Below are positions 1 to 8,710 of a DNA stretch of 64,000 bases, in pieces. The stretch spans positions 1 through 64,000 of the forward strand of contig CAZUMJ010000014.1 of NCBI GenBank assembly GCA_964621605.1. Reading direction: 5' to 3'. Every line of letters begins with the position of its first letter. Positions within the stretch are counted from its first letter, which is position 1. The position numbers were made by a program, and so were the translations under genes. This DNA comes from CAZUMJ01 sp964621605. Its GTDB lineage: Bacteria; Actinomycetota; Acidimicrobiia; Acidimicrobiales; Iamiaceae. The notes below the pieces were generated by a model. The model had not been told where the DNA came from. It searched no databases and saw only the letters and a program-made list of their open reading frames with translations.

Positions 1-92
1 CTCGCAGGCGTGCAGGCACTCAGGCCCACTGCGGCGAACACCACCGCCGCCAACACCGTGCACGACCGCCCGAACGAACGTGTGATCCGCAT
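1..92 (-). CDS. Lipoprotein, N-terminal fragment (runs off window start)
   Basis: The ATG at 92 opens a reading frame that stays open to the window edge. The 30 visible residues form a lipoprotein signal peptide: a basic N-region (MRITRSFGR), a hydrophobic stretch of about 12 residues and the lipobox LSAC with the lipidated Cys at residue 27. A GGGGTGG stretch lies just upstream of the ATG. The mature domain is outside the window, so the function is unknown. The protein should be exported and anchored on the outer face of the membrane. Confidence 0.6.
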   Translation of the reverse strand, partial: MRITRSFGRSCTVLAAVVFAAVGLSACTPA

Positions 93-435
93 ATCCGCCA
101 CCCCTGGAAACTGTGTGTAAGCACGACGAGAGATACCGCTGGGGTACCTGTGAAGCACGGCACGCTACACCCCGCGGTGGGGCGGCTACGACGTGAGGTG
201 TACCCGGAGGGCAATCCGCTCGAGGTGGCGGCCTGTCGTCGAGCCTGGGTTGCACGTCCCTGGCCGTTCTCGGCACCGATTCGGTGCATCGCCGGCCTTC
301 TTGGCACCGATTCGGTGCGTTCCTGGACGAAATCGGTGCCGAGAACGCGGCCGACCGGGCGGAGAGGTGCGGCGATGTCGGCGAGCGGACAGTCACCGCA
401 GCCGCCGAGACGCACGCTCGGCGCCGGGGTGATCC
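93..435. other. Intergenic region with an inverted-repeat element
   Basis: These 343 bases lie between the lipoprotein start and the 3' end of the SCO6745-family gene. The short overlapping frames here look like chance frames. The recognisable structure is the 81-bp palindromic element at 266-346, annotated separately. The promoter of the lipoprotein should also lie here, but no clear -35/-10 pair was identified. Confidence 0.6.
266..346 (+). repeat. 81-bp REP/MITE-like element, copy 1
   Basis: The ends are inverted repeats of 16 bp: GTTCTCGGCACCGATT at the left and its reverse complement at 331-346. Inside, GGCACCGATTCGGTGC occurs twice as a direct repeat, and each copy is itself nearly palindromic. 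The same element, same length and about 90% identical by eye, occurs inverted at 8501-8582. Conserved stems with a variable spacer suggest a folded mobile or REP-type element. No transposase is encoded near it. Confidence 0.75.
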
Positions 436-1302
436 TCAGCCGAGCTCGGCCATCGGTAGGCCGATCGGATTGAAGAACGGGATGCGTCCGGTTTGCACGA
501 CCCGTTCCCGCATGGGCTCGAGGAGTGCGATGAGTTGCTGGGTGCGGTCGTCGCCGAGGCGATGCCACGGCCCCGTGGCGAGGTCGTCGGTGGTGTCCTC
601 GATGCGTGCGCGGAGGTCGTCACCGGCCGGTGTCAGCCCAGATGGATCGATGAGACCACGTACCTGCATGCGCCGCTCCGCCGCGTCCCATTCCTCGTCG
701 CTCCACGAGCGCGCGGTCTGCATCAGCTCTCGCGGCACTCGCCCAGAGGCAACCACGAGGACGTGCGCTTCGAGCCCGCTGAGGCCGCTGGTGAGCAGCG
801 ACGCGACGTGGCCGTCACCGCGGTGTTCGCGCAGCAGGGTCGCCGCCCACCAAAGGCGCAGGACGGGGTCGTCGGGAGGAGCGAGAGCGGTGTGGGCGGC
901 AAAGAGGGCCCGACCTTCCGGCGAGCAGCCCTCTACCGCGAGGCTGGCGAGGTCACCCGCCTCACGAACCCCATCGACACCGTCGAACATGGAGCCCAGG
1001 ACGGGGGCGAGCGCGTCGGCTCGGGCCTGCAGAACCTGAGTCGGACTTGCGATCGCCCAGGCGGCCGGCAGCGCGCGCTGCACCATGTCCGGCTGGAAGT
1101 TGTAGAAGACCGCGGCGCAGACCTCACCGCTGACCGCGCCCATCGGTGCGACGCGGGATGCGAAGTAGCCCTGCCAGAAGCCCTTCAGGCCGAGGGCCTT
1201 GTACGCGCTGGTCGTCTCGTCGCTGAAGTAGGTGACCGCGTGGATCGGCTCGAGGAGCTGCCACAGTCGCCTGGCGTTCAGCCGAAGCTCGTCCCTGTCC
1301 AT
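436..1302 (-). CDS. SCO6745-family protein
   Basis: 288 residues. The N-terminus (LWQLLEPIHAVTYFS, about residues 9-23) and the general helical, W/R-rich pattern match the SCO6745 family of actinobacteria, whose biochemical role is not established. The start chosen is the ATG at 1302 because GGAGG sits 8 bases upstream; an in-frame ATG at 1326 has only a poor site. It is the last gene of an arsR - SRPBCC - SCO6745 set on this strand, 109 bases after the SRPBCC stop, so it probably shares the ArsR control. No signal peptide or membrane segment is visible, so it is likely cytoplasmic. Confidence 0.75.
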   Translation of the reverse strand: MDRDELRLNARRLWQLLEPIHAVTYFSDETTSAYKALGLKGFWQGYFASRVAPMGAVSGEVCAAVFYNFQPDMVQRALPAAWAIASPTQVLQARADALAPVLGSMFDGVDGVREAGDLASLAVEGCSPEGRALFAAHTALAPPDDPVLRLWWAATLLREHRGDGHVASLLTSGLSGLEAHVLVVASGRVPRELMQTARSWSDEEWDAAERRMQVRGLIDPSGLTPAGDDLRARIEDTTDDLATGPWHRLGDDRTQQLIALLEPMRERVVQTGRIPFFNPIGLPMAELG

Positions 1303-1411
1303 CGCGGCCACCTCCACGATCTCCATCCGTTGTGCCTTGTCAGCATTCTGCCCCTTCGGGGCGGCGCCTGCCCGGTGGCCATGGCGCAGGCGCCGCCCCG
1401 ACGGCATGCGT

Positions 1412-2392
1412 TCAGACGGGTTCGGGGAGGCTTTCGAGGCGCACGAAGCTCGCTTCCATGCCGTCGAGCATCCCCGTGGCAAGGGCGGCGTCGCGCGTCT
1501 CGGCGTCGGGGTAGGCGATCACGTAGGTGACGAGCGTCCGCTCGCCGTCGGAGTAGCAGGACAGGTCGTTCAGCGTCGGCTCGCCGTCCTGGCCGTCCAG
1601 GTGCTCGGTCGTCACGATGCGGCGGCCGGCTTCGACGACGACGACCTGGCCATGGAACCCGAACGGCGTGCCTTCGTTCCCGGCGGTCGGCGCCCACGCC
1701 CAGCGATAGGACGTGCCCGCGACCGGCGTGAAGTCGCACACGGTCATGTCCCAACCGTCGGGCCCGAGCATCCAGCGGCTGATCAGGTCGGGTTCGGTCA
1801 GCGCGCGCCACACCTGGTCGCCTGCTCCGCGCACCACACGGCTGATGCGGACGCGCTGATCGTCAAGCACCTCCAGGTCGGTGCGTGTGGCCTGGGCGAG
1901 TGCAGCGAGGTCGCTCAGCACGACGTCGATCTGCGCCATCGCGGCCCGCATGCCTTCGAGCATGCCCATGCCGATGAGTTGTTCGAGCGCCTCGAGCGCT
2001 TCGAAGGTGCTCACGGCAGTCATGCGTGAGCCCTGCTCGGTCTCCTCGAAGCGCATCGTCATGTGGGTCGCAGGCATGGCGAGGTTGGCGACACCGTCGG
2101 CGTCGGCGAAGCGGTCGATGACCGAGAAGGATCGGGGCGCGTCGACGTCGACGACCTCCCAGATGCCGCAGGAGGTCATGCCGTCGGGACCGGTCATGCA
2201 GTAGCGGGCACGCCCGCCGGGGGTGATGTCGAGCTCGGCGAAGGTGGCGGGCCAGTTGGGAGGGCCCCAGAAGCGCTCGAGCTGACGCGGGTCGGTGTAG
2301 GCCCCCCACAGACGTGCAACTGGGGCAGCGAAATCCGCGACGACGGTGAGGGTGAGCGCCTCGAGGTCGGTGTCGACAGAGGTGACAGGCAT
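1412..2392 (-). CDS. Double SRPBCC (AHSA1-like) protein
   Basis: 326 residues with two consecutive START-like SRPBCC domains of the AHSA1 type. Domain 1 covers about residues 10-150 (ARLWGAYTDPRQLERFWGPP, then an internal FEALEALEQLIGMGMLEGM segment). Domain 2 covers about 160-326 (VWRALTEPDLISRWMLGP, ending in GMLDGMEASFVRLESL). Such domains bind hydrophobic ligands in a deep pocket, but the ligand is unknown. Single-domain AHSA1 proteins are commonly encoded beside an ArsR regulator, as here; the in-frame fusion of two is less usual. The ATG at 2392 is preceded by GGAGAA at good spacing, and the gene follows arsR by 70 bases. Confidence 0.85.
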   Translation of the reverse strand: MPVTSVDTDLEALTLTVVADFAAPVARLWGAYTDPRQLERFWGPPNWPATFAELDITPGGRARYCMTGPDGMTSCGIWEVVDVDAPRSFSVIDRFADADGVANLAMPATHMTMRFEETEQGSRMTAVSTFEALEALEQLIGMGMLEGMRAAMAQIDVVLSDLAALAQATRTDLEVLDDQRVRISRVVRGAGDQVWRALTEPDLISRWMLGPDGWDMTVCDFTPVAGTSYRWAWAPTAGNEGTPFGFHGQVVVVEAGRRIVTTEHLDGQDGEPTLNDLSCYSDGERTLVTYVIAYPDAETRDAALATGMLDGMEASFVRLESLPEPV

Positions 2393-2462
2393 GGACGGTT
2401 CTCCGGTCTTGGTTGGGCTGGGTGGATCGAGTTGGCGTGGGTCGGCCGGGTTCGGCGAGAAT

Positions 2463-2816
2463 TCAGGGCTCCGGTTCGGCCAGCAGTGCGTCGAGCTGGT
2501 CGACCCGGTGGCGCCAGAGCTCCTCGTAGCGGGCGAGTAGCTCGCGGGCACGCGCGATCGTCTCGGGTCTGGCCCGGACCAGGCGCGACCGGCCGTCGGG
2601 CCGTTTGCTCACGAGTGACGCCTCCTCCAAGACCGCGACGTGCTTCTGGATGGCGGCGAACGACACGTCGTAGGCCGCCGCGAGGCCGCTCACCGACTGC
2701 TCTTCGAGCAGGGTGCGGCGCAGGATGTCGCGGCGGATCGACGAGGCCATGGCGTGGAAGATCCGGTCGACCTCCTCGTCGCTGAGGGACAGCCCGGAAG
2801 GAAGATCTACAACCAT
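2463..2816 (-). CDS. ArsR-family winged-helix repressor
   Basis: 117 residues, the usual ArsR length. It shows the helix-turn-helix region (RRDILRRTLLEEQSVSGLAAAYDVSFAAIQKHVAVLEEASLV, about residues 20-60) and the wing (VSKRPDGRSRLVRA). There is no CxC metal site, which fits the non-metal ArsR subgroup that partners SRPBCC proteins. The ATG at 2816 has no Shine-Dalgarno sequence but has TATTCT 8 bases upstream, suggesting a leaderless message. The start codon lies in the middle of a 22-bp perfect palindrome, so autorepression is likely. First gene of the arsR - SRPBCC - SCO6745 operon. Confidence 0.85.
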   Translation of the reverse strand: MVVDLPSGLSLSDEEVDRIFHAMASSIRRDILRRTLLEEQSVSGLAAAYDVSFAAIQKHVAVLEEASLVSKRPDGRSRLVRARPETIARARELLARYEELWRHRVDQLDALLAEPEP

Positions 2817-2827
2817 ATGGTTGTAGA
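2806..2827. promoter_or_regulatory. Palindromic ArsR operator
   Basis: A perfect 22-bp palindrome with core ACAACCATATGGTTGT, centred between 2816 and 2817. It covers the arsR start codon and part of its TATTCT -10 (2825-2830, minus strand). On the plus strand it overlaps TAGAAT (2824-2829), a possible -10 for the divergent acyl-CoA synthetase gene. A repressor bound here could block both directions. Assignment to ArsR is inferred from position and symmetry. Confidence 0.75.
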
Positions 2828-2890
2828 ATAGCGGGGCCGGTGCCGCTGTCAAGCCAACCGTGGCGACCGCGAGCGCGATGCTGGTCACCC

Positions 2891-4465
<1,575 letters not shown>

Positions 4466-4546
4466 CCTCTGCCTCGGGCGGAAGCACGGCCTGACCCGAC
4501 CGCGCCGACCTGACCGCGCTCGCCCCGACCGCGCTCGGCGGGCCTG

Positions 4547-6700
4547 TCAGTGCGAGGCGCGGCGGGCCCGCACCAGCGCGATCACCTTGGCGGCGGCCTC
4601 GGGCACGTTCGTGCCGGGACCGAACACCGCGGCGACGCCGGCGTCCTCGAGGAACGGGTAGTCCTGCGGGGGGATGACGCCACCGCACACGACCACGACG
4701 TCCTGCGCACCGGCCTTGGCGAGCTCCTCGATGAGCTGCGGGACGAGCGTCTTGTGGCCCGCGGCCTGGCTCGACACGCCGACGACGTGCACGTCGTTGT
4801 CGACCGCGTCGCGGGCGGCCTCGGCCGGCGTCTGGAACAGCGGGCCGACGTCCACGTCGAAGCCGAGGTCGGCGAAGGCCGTGGCGATCACCTTGGCACC
4901 ACGGTCGTGGCCGTCCTGGCCCATCTTGGTGACCAGGATGCGCGGCCGACGGCCTTCGGCTGCGGCGAACTCGTCGATGTCGTGCTGGATGGCGGCGAAC
5001 GCATCGTCGCCTTCGTAGGCCTGGCCGTACACGCCCGAGATGCTACGGACCTCGGCACGGTGCCGGCCGAACACGATCTCCATCGCGTCGGAGATCTCGC
5101 CGACGGTGGCGCGGGCACGTGCGGCGTCGACGCAGAGCGCGAGCAGGTTGGCGTTGCCGCGGGCCCCCTCGGTGAGGGCCGCCAGCGCCGCCTGGCAGGC
5201 CGCGTCATCGCGTCCGGCGCGCACCGCTTGGAGGCGGGCGATCTGCGCCTCGCGGACCTTGGTGTTGTCGATGTCGAGCACGTCGACGAGCTCTGGGTTG
5301 TCGACCCGGTACTTGTTGACGCCGACCACGACCTCTTCGCCACGGTCGATGCGGGCCTGACGCCGAGCGGCGGCCTCCTCGATGCGCAGCTTCGGCATGC
5401 CCGAGTCGACGGCCTTCGTCATGCCGCCGAGCGCCTCGACCTCTTCGATGATCGTCCACGCCTTCTCGGCCAGGTCGTGGGTGAGGGCCTCGACGAAGTA
5501 GGAGCCGCCGAGCGGGTCGATCACGTGGGGGATGCCGGTCTCCTCGGCGAGAATGAGCTGCGTGTTGCGGGCGATGCGCGCCGAGAAGTCGGTGGGCAGG
5601 CCGAGCGCCTCGTCGAACGAGTTGGTGTGCAGGCTCTGGGTGCCACCGAGCACGGCGGCCATCGCTTCGACCGCGGTGCGCACCACGTTGTTGTAGGGGT
5701 CCTGCTCGGTGAGCGACACGCCCGAGGTCTGGCAGTGGGTACGCAGCGCCAGCGACTTCGCGTCCTTGGGGTCGAAGCGGCTCATCACCCGTGCCCACAG
5801 CAGGCGCGCCGCGCGCAGCTTGGCGATCTCCATGAAGAAGTTCATGCCGATGGCGAAGAAGAAGCTGAGGCGCGGGGCGAACGCGTCGACGTCGAGCCCC
5901 TGGGCCATCGCCGCACGCACGTACTCGAGGCCGTCCGCGATGGTGAAGGCGAGCTCGAGCTCCGCGGTGGCTCCGGCCTCTTGCATGTGGTAGCCGGAGA
6001 TCGAGATGGAGTTGAAGCGGGGCATGTTCGCCGCCGTGTACCCGATGATGTCGGCCACGATCCGCATGCTCGGCTCGGGCGGGTAGATGTAGGTGTTGCG
6101 GACCATGAACTCCTTGAGGATGTCGTTCTGGATGGTCCCGCTGAGCTTCGCCGTGTCGACGCCCTGCTCTTCGCCGGCCACGATGAAGCAGGCGAGCACG
6201 GGCAGCACCGCACCGTTCATCGTCATCGAGACCGACATCTTGTCGAGGGGGATGCCGTCGAAGAGGATCTTCATGTCCTCGACGCTGTCGATCGCCACCC
6301 CGGCCTTGCCGACGTCGCCTTCGACGCGGGGGTGGTCGGAGTCGTAGCCACGGTGGGTGGCCAGGTCGAACGCCACCGACAGGCCCATCTGGCCGGCGGC
6401 CAGGTTGCGGCGGTAGAAGGCGTTGGACTCCTCGGCGGTGGAGAACCCCGCGTATTGGCGGATCGTCCACGGACGGTTCGCGTACATGGTCGCCCGCGGA
6501 CCCCGGGTGAACGGTGCGAGCCCCGGCAGCGTCGAGGTGTCGATGCCCTCGATGTCGGCTGCCGTGTACAACGGGCGGACGTCGATGCCCTCGGGGGTGC
6601 GGCGTACCAGCGTGTCGGGGTCGGCGCCCTTGAGGTCCTTGCTTGCGGCTGCGCGCCAGTCGTCGAGGTCGCGCGCGGTCGGCTCGGTGTTGTCGGTCAC
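4547..6700 (-). CDS. mutB: Methylmalonyl-CoA mutase, B12-binding large chain
   Basis: 717 residues, full length. It interconverts methylmalonyl-CoA and succinyl-CoA using adenosylcobalamin. The N-terminal TIM barrel includes YANRPWTIRQYAGFSTAEESN and SVAFDLATHRGYDSDHPR. The C-terminal cobalamin domain carries the DxHxxG motif in KMGQDGHDRGAKV (about 590-602) and a GGxxP-type loop (CGGVIPPQDY). The GTG start at 6700 is preceded by TAACAT with a 6-base spacer, a leaderless promoter pattern. No small subunit (mutA) or MeaB chaperone is next to it, so it may be homodimeric like ScpA, or the partner lies elsewhere. Confidence 0.95.
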   Translation of the reverse strand: MTDNTEPTARDLDDWRAAASKDLKGADPDTLVRRTPEGIDVRPLYTAADIEGIDTSTLPGLAPFTRGPRATMYANRPWTIRQYAGFSTAEESNAFYRRNLAAGQMGLSVAFDLATHRGYDSDHPRVEGDVGKAGVAIDSVEDMKILFDGIPLDKMSVSMTMNGAVLPVLACFIVAGEEQGVDTAKLSGTIQNDILKEFMVRNTYIYPPEPSMRIVADIIGYTAANMPRFNSISISGYHMQEAGATAELELAFTIADGLEYVRAAMAQGLDVDAFAPRLSFFFAIGMNFFMEIAKLRAARLLWARVMSRFDPKDAKSLALRTHCQTSGVSLTEQDPYNNVVRTAVEAMAAVLGGTQSLHTNSFDEALGLPTDFSARIARNTQLILAEETGIPHVIDPLGGSYFVEALTHDLAEKAWTIIEEVEALGGMTKAVDSGMPKLRIEEAAARRQARIDRGEEVVVGVNKYRVDNPELVDVLDIDNTKVREAQIARLQAVRAGRDDAACQAALAALTEGARGNANLLALCVDAARARATVGEISDAMEIVFGRHRAEVRSISGVYGQAYEGDDAFAAIQHDIDEFAAAEGRRPRILVTKMGQDGHDRGAKVIATAFADLGFDVDVGPLFQTPAEAARDAVDNDVHVVGVSSQAAGHKTLVPQLIEELAKAGAQDVVVVCGGVIPPQDYPFLEDAGVAAVFGPGTNVPEAAAKVIALVRARRASH

Positions 6701-6706
6701 GCCGCG

Positions 6707-6712
6707 ATGTTA
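6707..6712 (-). promoter_or_regulatory. Leaderless -10 of mutB
   Basis: TAACAT on the minus strand ends 6 bases before the GTG start at 6700, with no Shine-Dalgarno sequence between. The spacing puts the likely transcription start at or next to the first base of the start codon. Confidence 0.5.
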
Positions 6713-6774
6713 CGAGCCTGCCTCGGAGGCGCCCACATCGAGACAGGCGTGAGGTGACGTGCTCCGCGGCGGCT

Positions 6775-6898
6775 CAGCCCCCGGCGGGCAGGCCTTCGCC
6801 AGATAGTCCCTCGGGTGTGACGTCAGCCCCCGGCGGGCAGGCCTTCGCCAGATAGTCCCTCGGGTGTGACGTCAGCCCCCGGCGGGCAGGCCTTCGCC
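6775..6898. repeat. 49-bp tandem repeat, 2.5 copies
   Basis: Two identical 49-bp units (6775-6823 and 6824-6872) are followed by a 26-bp partial third (6873-6898). The third copy is the last codons of the DUF2786 gene, so the gene end has been duplicated outward. Each unit junction contains the palindrome TGACGTCA. Exact identity suggests recent or ongoing copy-number change. Confidence 0.9.
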
Positions 6899-8347
6899 GG
6901 TGAGTCGTGCCTGGTCGGCGGCGTGGCGCCCGTGCGCCCACCCAGCTGCGTCGTAGCCGCCACGCACGGTCGAACTCGAAAGCTTCCCGTAGCGCTCGGT
7001 GACCTCGGCGTCGATCTGTTCGGCCCTGGAGCGCAATACCGGCAGGAACGAACCGCCCTGGTGTGCTTCGACGTCGGTGTAGACGGCCTCGTTGATCTCG
7101 GCGAGGCGGTCGTCGATGCGCTGCGCGTACGCGAGGAGGAACGCGGATCGGTAGGACTGGCTGCGGGTCCGGGTGCCCGGCGGTGCGGTGCGGGCGGCTT
7201 CCCCCAGGGCGCGCTGCGCCTGGAGCAGCAGCGACGTGAACAACAGCTCCACCGCAGCCACGTCGTCGGGGAACCCGACGACGGTCGACATCGCGTAGTT
7301 GCTCAGGAACACCGCCCGGCAGTGTCCGTGCTGCGCCACGATCTGCAGGAGCAGCGACTTGGCATCGACGTAGGGATTGTCGATGGGCACCCGAACCGCC
7401 ACAGGCTGCTCGGCTCTCCCGCTGCCGTGGTGCAGCAGCGCCGCGTCGATCGAGTGGCGGGTCATGAGCTCTTGCGCCTTCGCGGTGAAGGTGGTGGCCT
7501 CGGCCTCGAAGGTGCTGGACTCGGCTTTGGCGAGCAGGCGGCGGACCCGTTCGAGGACCGGATCGGACTGGGCCCCGGTCGGCGGCGGGGCGGCCACGGG
7601 GGTAGCGCGAGGCCCCCCACCGGGGCCTTGCCGGTGGGTACGAGGCGGGGGAAGCAGAACCTCGAGGCGTGTCAGGCCGCACACCGTGGTGAGGGCGTCG
7701 GTTGCGAGGTCGAGCATCTGCAGTCGGTCGAGCTGAGACGCCGACGACCAGCGGGTCACCCAGCCGGAGCGCCCGTCGGCGGCAGGGAGGTCGAGCTGTT
7801 CGACTTGGGCGATCCAGCGTGGGTCGAGGTCCGCGGCGCGCCGCGCGGCGTGGTCGGCGGCGATCGCCTCGCGCACGAGGTTGGTGGCGGGCACGGTGGC
7901 GCATGCACGGCGCGCCTGGCGCGCAAGCTCGGCGGGTTGCCAGCCGGCTTGCCAGATGGCGTCGAGCTGATCGAGGAGGGCGTCCTCGAGGGCCCGGTCG
8001 ACCACCGGGGCGGGAAGGCGCGAGAGGCGCCGTAGCAGCAGGGTGGCGTCCTGGCCGCGGTGGCGCGTCTGGGCGGTGCTCATGAGGAGCCCGGCGGCGA
8101 GCTCGGCGTCGGTCAGCAGCGGCTCCTCGAAGGGCGGGTTCCGGCGCTGCCCGTTGTCGTTGCCGTGCCTCGGTCCCCAGGGCGCGCCGCGGCCGCCGCG
8201 GGGCTCGCTGCCGCTGCCGTGGCTGCTGCCATTGCTGTGGCTGCTGCCGTTGCTGCCTCCTCGGCTTCCTCCGTCGCCGCTGGTGGCTCGCGAGCGTGCT
8301 TTGGCTTTGGCCTTCGCTGCCCGTCGCTGTCGGTTGTTCGTTCCCAT
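6872..8347 (-). CDS. DUF2786-domain protein
   Basis: 491 residues. The N-terminus (about 1-75) is low-complexity: basic (RRAAKAKAKARSRA), then Gly/Ser/Asn-rich, so probably disordered. A helical middle part follows. The DUF2786 segment (RVRRLLAKAESSTFEAEATTF, about 260-280) is followed by a helical domain ending with YDAAGWAHGRHAADQARL. DUF2786 proteins occur in actinobacteria and phages; their function is unknown. The ATG at 8347 has GAGG about 5 bases upstream. The last codons (GEGLPAGG) lie in a 49-bp unit that is repeated downstream. It is transcribed away from the lpdA-like gene. Confidence 0.75.
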   Translation of the reverse strand: MGTNNRQRRAAKAKAKARSRATSGDGGSRGGSNGSSHSNGSSHGSGSEPRGGRGAPWGPRHGNDNGQRRNPPFEEPLLTDAELAAGLLMSTAQTRHRGQDATLLLRRLSRLPAPVVDRALEDALLDQLDAIWQAGWQPAELARQARRACATVPATNLVREAIAADHAARRAADLDPRWIAQVEQLDLPAADGRSGWVTRWSSASQLDRLQMLDLATDALTTVCGLTRLEVLLPPPRTHRQGPGGGPRATPVAAPPPTGAQSDPVLERVRRLLAKAESSTFEAEATTFTAKAQELMTRHSIDAALLHHGSGRAEQPVAVRVPIDNPYVDAKSLLLQIVAQHGHCRAVFLSNYAMSTVVGFPDDVAAVELLFTSLLLQAQRALGEAARTAPPGTRTRSQSYRSAFLLAYAQRIDDRLAEINEAVYTDVEAHQGGSFLPVLRSRAEQIDAEVTERYGKLSSSTVRGGYDAAGWAHGRHAADQARLTGEGLPAGG

Positions 8348-8500
8348 GGTGGCCTCGGCAGGGGGCTGGCGGTATGCGGTGGTGTGGTGTGTGCAGGCAG
8401 CACCTTATGGGGTGCCTATGACAGCCCCGCCGGCCCGACGTCGCCGGCCCTGGCCCGGCCGCCCGCCCCGTCTGCCTTGCCCGCCCCACCGCCCCGCCGC

Positions 8501-8582
8501 TGTTCTCGGCACCGATTTTGCCCAGAAATGCACCGAATCGGTGCCGAGAAGCCCGGGAATGCACCGAATCGGTGCCGAGAAG
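8501..8582 (-). repeat. REP/MITE-like element, copy 2 (inverted)
   Basis: The reverse complement of this stretch aligns end to end with 266-346 without gaps. Differences fall mainly in the spacers, while the GGCACCGATTCGGTGC units and the closing AATCGGTGCCGAGAA arm are kept. It lies between divergent genes. Two copies within 8.3 kb in opposite orientation mark a dispersed element. Confidence 0.75.
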
Positions 8583-8585
8583 CCC

Positions 8586-8631
8586 GGGTGGGGTCCGGGT
8601 GGGTCCGGGGCGGGCCTGGGTCGGGCCTGGG
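8586..8631 (+). other. Putative G-quadruplex tract
   Basis: Nine runs of three or four G occur within 46 bases, with loops of 1 to 3 bases (GGGTCCGGGTGGGTCC repeated in variants). This satisfies the classical G4 pattern several times over. It lies about 70 bases upstream of the -10 hexamer of the LpdA-like gene on the non-template strand. Confidence 0.5.
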
Positions 8632-8697
8632 TCCGGTGAAGCCCGGGATGGGTCCGGGGCCCATGGCGCCGGGTCCGGGGTCGGTCGGGGTGCCAGA

Positions 8698-8703
8698 TAG
8701 CCT
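8698..8703 (+). promoter_or_regulatory. Leaderless -10 of the LpdA-like gene
   Basis: TAGCCT followed by a 7-base spacer and the ATG at 8711. No Shine-Dalgarno sequence lies between them. Confidence 0.5.
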
Positions 8704-8710
8704 GCGGCGC

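Larger units (their letters stand above)
8348..8710. other. Divergent intergenic region: repeat element and G-rich tract
   Basis: These 363 bases separate the divergent DUF2786 and LpdA-like genes. They hold the second 81-bp inverted-repeat element (8501-8582), a run of nine G-tracts (8586-8631) and the leaderless -10 of the LpdA-like gene (8698-8703). Open frames across it are biased by the G+C content and show no family signature. Confidence 0.7.

Noticed and set aside
4550..6757. 735-codon open frame on the plus strand opposite mutB
   Set aside because: It is antisense to a textbook methylmalonyl-CoA mutase; the product is His/Asp/Arg-rich without motifs, as expected from the codon bias of the real gene.
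6774..8564. 596-codon minus-strand frame overlapping the DUF2786 gene
   Set aside because: Out of frame with the DUF2786 protein, Arg/Pro-rich, no conserved segment, and it runs through the palindromic element.
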